Positions 59,243 to 64,000 of a stretch of DNA of 64,000 nt are shown in pieces. The notes beneath the pieces were generated by a model. That model ran no database searches, had not been told where the DNA came from, and saw only the letters and a program-made list of their open reading frames with translations. The stretch covers positions 1-64,000 of the forward strand of contig JBAZKW010000004.1 in NCBI GenBank assembly GCA_041650595.1. Reading direction: 5' to 3'. Source of the DNA: CALFCX01 sp041650595. GTDB taxonomy: Bacteria > Margulisbacteria > WOR-1 > JAKLHX01. The number at the start of each line of letters is the position of its first letter. The stretch's first letter is position 1. The translations under genes were made by a program, and so were the position numbers.

Positions 59243-60235
59243 TCAGTACATTTCGCTTTTGGGGACCCTGGCCATCAGCACCGATATCGCGGCTTTAGGG
59301 TCTTTTCCGTCAAAGAGGACCGAGTATATCTCGTTGGTAATAGGCAGTTCTACGCCGATCTTTTTGGCAAGATCGTATGCCGAAGATGTTGTCTCGACGC
59401 CTTCCGGTATTGCGGACATATTGTTTAGAATATCCCTTATTTTTTTCCCCTTGGCTATTTCCCTGCCGACTGTATGGTTCCTGGAAAGGGAGCTTTCGCA
59501 GGTAGTTATCAGGTCTCCAATACCCGAAAGCCCGGAAAAAGTCTCAGCTTTTGCACCCAGCGCCGTGCCAAGCCGGATTATTTCTGCAAGGCCTCTTACT
59601 ATGAGAGCCGATTTTGCATTATTTCCGAGGTTCAAACCATCACAGATGCCGGCGGCAAGAGCAATGATGTTTTTCATAGCACCGCCGATCTCGACCCCGA
59701 TAATATCATCGCTCGTGTACACCCGGAATTTATCGCCTGACAAAACTTCCTGGATCTTTTTTGCAGCCGCGGCGTCTTTTGAGGCGGCAACGGAAGCGGC
59801 CGGCAGGCCTTTTGCTATTTCCATAGAAAGATTTGGCCCGGAAAGCGCGGCGACCGTATTGTTGCCCGTAATTTCCGATATTATCTGGGATGGCCTTTTA
59901 AAAGTACCTTTTTCTATTCCTTTTGTAAGGCCAAGGATGATGGATCTTTTTTCGATGCTGTCTCCGGCGGTTTCCAAGGAACTTCTTAAAAACTTTGACG
60001 GTATGGCAACAACGACTATTTCCGCGTCTTTGGCGGATTCTCCCATGTCTTTTACGGCTTTTAACCGGTTGCTTAATCTTATTCCCGGGAGATAATGATT
60101 GTTTTCCCTTGCGCCGTTGATGTTAAAAACCGTCTTTTCTTCAAGGGCCCAGATAACAGTATCAAAGCCTTTTTCCGCCAAAAGGTTTGCTATCGTAGTT
60201 CCCCAGGCGCCTGCTCCGATGACCGATATTTTCAT
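59243..60235 (-). CDS. gpsA: Glycerol-3-phosphate dehydrogenase [NAD(P)+]
   Basis: Makes sn-glycerol 3-phosphate from dihydroxyacetone phosphate, the start of phospholipid synthesis. It has 330 residues. Nucleotide-binding GAGAWGTTIANLLAEKG at the N terminus, GLTKGIE, LSGPNLSMEIAKGLP, the catalytic-lysine block GAMKNIIALAAGICDGL, and GLSGIGDLITTC. It overlaps plsY by four bases (plsY first), and the two catalyse consecutive steps. Confidence 0.95.
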   Translation of the reverse strand: MKISVIGAGAWGTTIANLLAEKGFDTVIWALEEKTVFNINGARENNHYLPGIRLSNRLKAVKDMGESAKDAEIVVVAIPSKFLRSSLETAGDSIEKRSIILGLTKGIEKGTFKRPSQIISEITGNNTVAALSGPNLSMEIAKGLPAASVAASKDAAAAKKIQEVLSGDKFRVYTSDDIIGVEIGGAMKNIIALAAGICDGLNLGNNAKSALIVRGLAEIIRLGTALGAKAETFSGLSGIGDLITTCESSLSRNHTVGREIAKGKKIRDILNNMSAIPEGVETTSSAYDLAKKIGVELPITNEIYSVLFDGKDPKAAISVLMARVPKSEMY

Positions 60236-60822
60236 TGTGCAAACCAGCTTATCTTGTTTTCGGTGCCGCTTAAAAGTCTCTTTATATTAGGTATATGTTT
60301 GACCAATATAAGCACTGTAACGAATGCGACCATCCATGCATACGGCAAAGGCTGTCCGCTCCTGAGCATCAAAATAGTCAAAAATATCGAACCGGTGATC
60401 GAGGCAAGTGATACATACCCCGTAAGGCTTATTATAGATATGCCCAGAAGAAAAGACAATATGAAGAGATAGGGAGCTATTCCCAAAATGACGCCAAGGC
60501 CTGTTGCCACTCCCTTGCCGCCTTTAAATCTCAGGAATATCGGGAACATATGTCCGGCTATGGCAAGCAGTCCGCAGAGCATTACTATATAGTGGTTTTG
60601 GCCGGTTGACGAAGCAAGATATACCGGGAAATAGCCTTTCAGCATATCAAGGACAAATACTGCAATGCCAAAACCCTTTCCGACCGACCGAAAGACATTG
60701 GTAGTCCCGATATTGCCGCTGCCGGTCTTTGTGAGATCTACTCCTTTGAGTTTACCGACCAGCAGTCCGAAAGGGACAGATCCAAGAAGATAGCTCATAA
60801 TAAGCAAAAGCAGTATTTTCAT
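60232..60822 (-). CDS. plsY: Acyl-phosphate:glycerol-3-phosphate acyltransferase
   Basis: Integral membrane enzyme that transfers an acyl group from acyl-phosphate to glycerol 3-phosphate, the product of GpsA. It has 196 residues and about five membrane helices. The family motifs are SGNIGTTNVFRSVGKG and RFKGGKGVATGLGVILGI. A TAAAAT lies seven bases before the ATG, so this transcript may also be nearly leaderless, though no -35 is visible. It is divergent from efp. Confidence 0.95.
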   Translation of the reverse strand: MKILLLLIMSYLLGSVPFGLLVGKLKGVDLTKTGSGNIGTTNVFRSVGKGFGIAVFVLDMLKGYFPVYLASSTGQNHYIVMLCGLLAIAGHMFPIFLRFKGGKGVATGLGVILGIAPYLFILSFLLGISIISLTGYVSLASITGSIFLTILMLRSGQPLPYAWMVAFVTVLILVKHIPNIKRLLSGTENKISWFAQ

Positions 60823-60842
60823 AGTAGCAATTTTACCACGTC

Positions 60843-60871
60843 TTGAACGCCTGCGTCCGTTATAGTAGAAT
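60843..60871 (+). promoter_or_regulatory. Promoter of efp
   Basis: TTGAAC (60843-60848), a 17-base spacer and TAGAAT (60866-60871), then a leader of about 20 bases with AAGGGAGA before the ATG at 60899. A leadered promoter, in contrast with hflX, rplY and carB. Confidence 0.55.
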
Positions 60872-60898
60872 TAAAAAACAAGGGAGATCAACAAGCCA

Positions 60899-61465
60899 AT
60901 GTCTATTCCCGTTACAGAACTTCGTCCCGGCATTACGGTAGAGCTTGAAAACCAGGTTTTTAGCGTTGTCGAATATAACCACATAAAGATGGGGCGCGGC
61001 GGAGCTATCGTCAGGGTCAAGATGAAGAACATCGACAACGGCAATACAATAGAGCGCACTTTCAAATCCAACGAAAAAATAGAACATGCCCATGTAGAAC
61101 GCAAAAAGATGCAGTATCTCTACAAACAGGACGACCAATATCATTTTATGGACCAGGAGACTTTTGAGCAGGTGGCTATAGATAAAGGGCTGATGGGCGT
61201 GATCCCGAATTTTATCCGCGAACAGGACGTGATAGAGGTTATTTCCCACAACGGTAAGATTTTGGGCGTTGAGATGAATACGTCTGTTGCGCTCAAAGTT
61301 GCCGAGACGGGTTCTGCTTTCAAGGGCAACAGCGTTTCCAATGTAATGAAGCCCGCGACGCTCGAGACCGGTGTGGTTGTGCAGGTGCCGATGTTCATCA
61401 ATACCGGAGACAGCGTCATTGTCGATACCAGGACCGGGAACTACGTCGAAAGAGCGAAACAATAA
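60899..61465 (+). CDS. efp: Elongation factor P with arginine at the tip
   Basis: Relieves ribosome stalling at polyproline stretches. It has 188 residues. The three domains are normal (SIPVTELRPGITVELENQ at the start, and the C-terminal VPMFINTGDSVIVDTRTGNYVERA). The tip loop that reaches the peptidyl-tRNA reads IKMGRGGA, with Arg33 where E. coli and Bacillus have Lys. Arg-type EF-P proteins are glycosylated by EarP in some bacteria, so this one may need a different modification from the lysine types. accB follows after 50 bases. Confidence 0.95.
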   Translation: MSIPVTELRPGITVELENQVFSVVEYNHIKMGRGGAIVRVKMKNIDNGNTIERTFKSNEKIEHAHVERKKMQYLYKQDDQYHFMDQETFEQVAIDKGLMGVIPNFIREQDVIEVISHNGKILGVEMNTSVALKVAETGSAFKGNSVSNVMKPATLETGVVVQVPMFINTGDSVIVDTRTGNYVERAKQ

Positions 61466-61472
61466 TTCGGTA

Positions 61473-61494
61473 GATTCCGCGCATGCGCGGAATC
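61473..61494. repeat. Perfect 22-base palindrome between efp and accB
   Basis: GATTCCGCGCA followed by its exact reverse complement. GC-rich without a following T-tract, so it is not a clear intrinsic terminator. It could be an efp mRNA hairpin or a dispersed palindromic repeat unit. Confidence 0.85.
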
Positions 61495-61515
61495 CCGACG
61501 AAACGGAGAAATTAG

Positions 61516-61986
61516 GTGGAACAAAATAAAGAAAAGCCCAATGTGGATTTTGACACCGTTAAAAAGGTAATAAAGATCGTTGAAGAGTCCGATATTACGG
61601 CCCTTTCGGTGGAAAAAGGCGATTTTAAGGTTGAAGTGAGAAGAGAGACAGGTTCACATCATATACCTGTAGCCTCACAGCATGCGGTTGCGCAGCATCA
61701 GATACCTGAAAAACCTGAGGGCATGCCTGCCGCCGAAGAAGAAGGCCTGCTTGCCATAACTTCTCCCATGGTCGGGACTTTTTACCGCGCTTCTTCTCCG
61801 GACAGCCCGCCCTATGTTGAAAAAGGCGACGACATAGAAAAGGGAAAAATAGTTTGCATTATCGAGGCAATGAAACTTTTTAATGAGATCGAATCCGACA
61901 TTTCCGGAAAAATAGTCAAAATCCTGGTTGAAAACGCTTCTCCGGTCGAGTTCGGTCAGAAATTAATGCTTGTCAAGAAAAGATAG
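61516..61986 (+). CDS. accB: Biotin carboxyl carrier protein of acetyl-CoA carboxylase
   Basis: Carries the carboxyl-biotin in the first step of fatty acid synthesis. It has 156 residues from a GTG start. The N-terminal helical part and a proline/glutamate/alanine/histidine-rich linker (about 45-78) precede the biotinyl domain (SPMVGTFYRASSPDSPPYVEKGDDIEKG) with the target Lys120 in IIEAMKLF. The histidines of the linker (HH, QH, QHQ) are unusual. accC is not next to it; recJ follows after six bases. birA in this window should modify it. Confidence 0.95.
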   Translation: MEQNKEKPNVDFDTVKKVIKIVEESDITALSVEKGDFKVEVRRETGSHHIPVASQHAVAQHQIPEKPEGMPAAEEEGLLAITSPMVGTFYRASSPDSPPYVEKGDDIEKGKIVCIIEAMKLFNEIESDISGKIVKILVENASPVEFGQKLMLVKKR

Positions 61987-61992
61987 GCGTAA

Positions 61993-63699
61993 ATGAGCCT
62001 TTTGAAGCGCCGCTGGAGCATCCACAAAAGCGACGAAAAGCTTGCCTCAGAAATTTCCGCAGCGTTTTGTCTGTCACATCCCGCCGCGCAGATACTTATC
62101 AATAGAGGGATCCAAAAGAAGGATGAAATCGAGCGGTTTTTAGCGCCGCGGCTTTCTTTTTTGAAGGACCCTTTTGAGATGCCTGATATGAAAAAAGCTG
62201 TTGAACGGACTCTTAAGGCTGTTCATGATCAAGAAAAAGTATATGTCTGGGGGGATTATGATGCGGACGGAGTGACCGGATCTTCCATAGTCGTGCTGGG
62301 GCTTAAGAAGCTTGGGCTAAAAGCCGGCTGCTACATACCGCACAGATATGACGAAGGTTATGGACTAAATATAGAAGGGCTAAAAAAGATCGCTTCTTCC
62401 GGCGCGACACTGCTTATCACGGTTGACTGCGGCATCAGCAATTTCAAAGAGATCGAGTATGCAAAGACCCTTGGGATAGATGTCGTCGTTACCGATCATC
62501 ACAATATACCGGAAAAGCTCCCAGACGCCGTTGCCTGCGTCGACCCAAAAAGGATGGACAAAGATCATCCTTCGAGGGACCTGGCGGGAGCGGGGGTTGC
62601 TTTTAAATTTGTCTGGGCGCTTTTGAGATCCGCGGGATTCAAAGATTCTGCCGAGATAAAAGAGTTCTTGGACCTGGCGGCCCTGGGCACCATAGCTGAT
62701 GTGGTCCCTTTGACAGGGGAGAACCGGATACTCGCGGTCTGCGGCATCAAACTGTTAAACGAAAAAAAACGCGCCGGAGTAAAACACCTCTTCAGCGCGG
62801 CCAAGCTTTCCGGGGACATTACCGCCAGAAATATTTCATTCATGCTCGCGCCCAGACTGAACGCTCCCGGAAGGTTAAAGCACGCGGACCTCAGCCTCAG
62901 CCTTTTACTTGAGGACGATCCAAAAAAAGCGAAAAGCATTGCCGATGAGATAAATCTTGTCAATATTCAGAGGCAGCAGATCGGTTCTTTAATAGGTGAG
63001 GATGTTTTTTCCAGGATAATCGATCCTGAAAACACAAAGCTTATCATGCTTTCCGGAAAAAACTGGCATCCCGGAGTGATCGGGATCGTGGCTTCCAGGA
63101 TATCCGAAAAATACAACCGCCCGTCGATCCTGATAAGTGACAGCGGCCGCGTCTGCAGGGGATCTGCCAGGAGCATAGAAGGATTTGATATATATAAATT
63201 GCTTCTTTCCTGCAAAGATATTTTTTCGGATTTCGGCGGGCACAAAGACGCCGCCGGATTTGAAATGCCGTCGGGCGCCATCGAAGAGCTTAAAACACGA
63301 TTGTCCAAAGAAATAGAAGGGTCCTTTACTTTTGACGAGCTTGTTCCAAAGACAAGGATAGACGTAGAAGCGGAGCCTAAAGACGCATCCTGCGATCTTG
63401 CGCGGGAGATAGAGCGGCTTGCTCCTTTCGGCCAGGGAAATCCCAATCCCGTATTGATGACCAGAAATATGAGAGTTTCTTCCTGCAGCAAAGTCGGAGC
63501 AAAAGGGGCGCATCTCAAGCTCAAGCTTTTTCGCGGAGGGACAAATCTGGACGCGATAGGTTTTGGATTGGGCGGACTATATGACGAACTTCCAAAAGAC
63601 TCTCCTGTTGATGTGGCTTACAACCTTTTGATAAATGAATGGGACGGATTTACCGTGCCGCAGGCGCAGCTGGTAGATGTAAGGAGGGCCCAAAAATGA
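61993..63699 (+). CDS. recJ: Single-stranded-DNA-specific exonuclease RecJ
   Basis: 5'-3' exonuclease for recombination and mismatch repair. It has 568 residues. DHH motifs: GDYDADGVTGSSIV (metal site), TVDCGIS, TDHHNIPE (the DHH) and the DHHA1 part with GGHKDAAGFEMP, followed by a C-terminal OB-like domain. Length is typical. It overlaps purD by four bases. Confidence 0.93.
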   Translation: MSLLKRRWSIHKSDEKLASEISAAFCLSHPAAQILINRGIQKKDEIERFLAPRLSFLKDPFEMPDMKKAVERTLKAVHDQEKVYVWGDYDADGVTGSSIVVLGLKKLGLKAGCYIPHRYDEGYGLNIEGLKKIASSGATLLITVDCGISNFKEIEYAKTLGIDVVVTDHHNIPEKLPDAVACVDPKRMDKDHPSRDLAGAGVAFKFVWALLRSAGFKDSAEIKEFLDLAALGTIADVVPLTGENRILAVCGIKLLNEKKRAGVKHLFSAAKLSGDITARNISFMLAPRLNAPGRLKHADLSLSLLLEDDPKKAKSIADEINLVNIQRQQIGSLIGEDVFSRIIDPENTKLIMLSGKNWHPGVIGIVASRISEKYNRPSILISDSGRVCRGSARSIEGFDIYKLLLSCKDIFSDFGGHKDAAGFEMPSGAIEELKTRLSKEIEGSFTFDELVPKTRIDVEAEPKDASCDLAREIERLAPFGQGNPNPVLMTRNMRVSSCSKVGAKGAHLKLKLFRGGTNLDAIGFGLGGLYDELPKDSPVDVAYNLLINEWDGFTVPQAQLVDVRRAQK

Positions 63700-64000
63700 A
63701 GATACTGGTGATAGGCGGCGGAGGGCGCGAGGCGGTCCTTTGCTGGAAGATCAGACAAAGCAAACATTGCACAAATTTGTTCTGCGCGCCCGGTAATGCA
63801 GGGATAGCTGAGCTTGCCGAACTGGTTCCTGCCAATAAGATCCAAGATATCCTGGATTTTGTAAAAAAAGAAGGCATTGATCTTACGGTCGTAGGACCGG
63901 AACTTCATCTGGTTGACGGGATCGTGGATGTTTTTGAAAAGGAGGGCTTAAAGATATTTGGTCCGTCAAAAAAAGCGGCTCAAATAGAAGGAAGCAAGAT
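63696..64000 (+). CDS. purD: Phosphoribosylamine-glycine ligase, N-terminal part (3' end outside window)
   Basis: Second step of purine synthesis. The visible 101 residues match the N-terminal domain: MKILVIGGGGREAVLCWKI, CAPGNAGIAE, LTVVGPELHLVDGIVDVF and the start of the ATP-grasp domain, IEGSK. The usual GREHAL motif here is GREAVL. It overlaps the recJ stop by four bases and runs off the window. Confidence 0.92.
   Translation, partial: MKILVIGGGGREAVLCWKIRQSKHCTNLFCAPGNAGIAELAELVPANKIQDILDFVKKEGIDLTVVGPELHLVDGIVDVFEKEGLKIFGPSKKAAQIEGSK

Noticed and set aside
59079..60095. 338-codon plus-strand open frame opposite gpsA
   Set aside because: Antisense shadow of gpsA and the orphan gene. 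Serine-rich composition and no start signal.

Overview
The window is a dense, mostly plus-strand stretch of a bacterial chromosome from a Gram-negative (diderm) organism. Outer-membrane evidence comes from flagellar P- and L-ring genes (flgI, flgH), an LptF/G-type lipopolysaccharide transporter permease, and an outer-membrane porin carrying an N-terminal SLH domain. SLH porins, together with the gene content and intermediate GC, make me think of the Margulisbacteria/WOR-1 (Saganbacteria)-like relatives of Cyanobacteria. This placement is an inference and is not proven by anything in the window. Genes are packed into long operons with many 4-base ATGA overlaps.

Layout. 1-3.4 kb: end of trpS, then scpA-scpB (condensin partners), a RodZ-like protein and queE. 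3.4-4.8 kb: an unrecognised helical protein on the minus strand. 5.0-13.0 kb: carB, a tiny zinc-ribbon protein, dnaE, hisI and a CTC-type rplY. 13.1-25.7 kb: a flagellar operon (FliK-like, FlhB-like, flgF, flgG, flgA, panD, flgH, flgI, flgJ, the flagellar sigma factor, flgB, flgC, fliE, fliF, a truncated fliG, fliH, fliI). A pantothenate gene (panD) is embedded in it. 25.7-32.9 kb: glyS, a short proS without the editing domain, a PfkB kinase, a class II aldolase-like protein and a bifunctional rel.

32.9-44.8 kb is an accessory island. It holds an ORF6N protein, a calcineurin-like phosphoesterase, and a type I restriction-modification locus in the order hsdM, PD-(D/E)XK nuclease-like gene, OLD-like ATPase, hsdS, Fic, hsdR, followed by a RAYT (IS200-like) transposase that carries palindromes in its own coding sequence. 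hsdM has its own promoter. Fic and hsdR sit behind a second promoter that overlaps a near-perfect 22-base palindrome, and their reading frames overlap by one base. This is the most interesting part of the window: the restriction subunit appears to be regulated separately from the methylase and coupled to a Fic protein with a C-terminal winged-helix-like end.

44.9-64.0 kb returns to core genes: holB, ricT, a HIT protein, rpsU, lptF/G and a large TPR protein. Then comes a glycosyltransferase-galE-MGDG synthase-like cassette that looks like glycolipid synthesis, followed by the SLH porin, birA, aroH, aroF, hflX (minus), an unknown protein (minus), gpsA-plsY (minus), efp, accB, recJ and the start of purD.

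A recurring regulatory theme is that several monocistronic or operon-leading genes (carB, rplY, holB, hflX) have a good -10 box only 6-11 bases before the start codon and no Shine-Dalgarno sequence. This suggests leaderless transcripts. Genes such as efp, the flagellar operon, hsdM and fic have ordinary leaders with ribosome-binding sites. No tRNA, rRNA or CRISPR array was seen, and no convincing intrinsic terminator was found.
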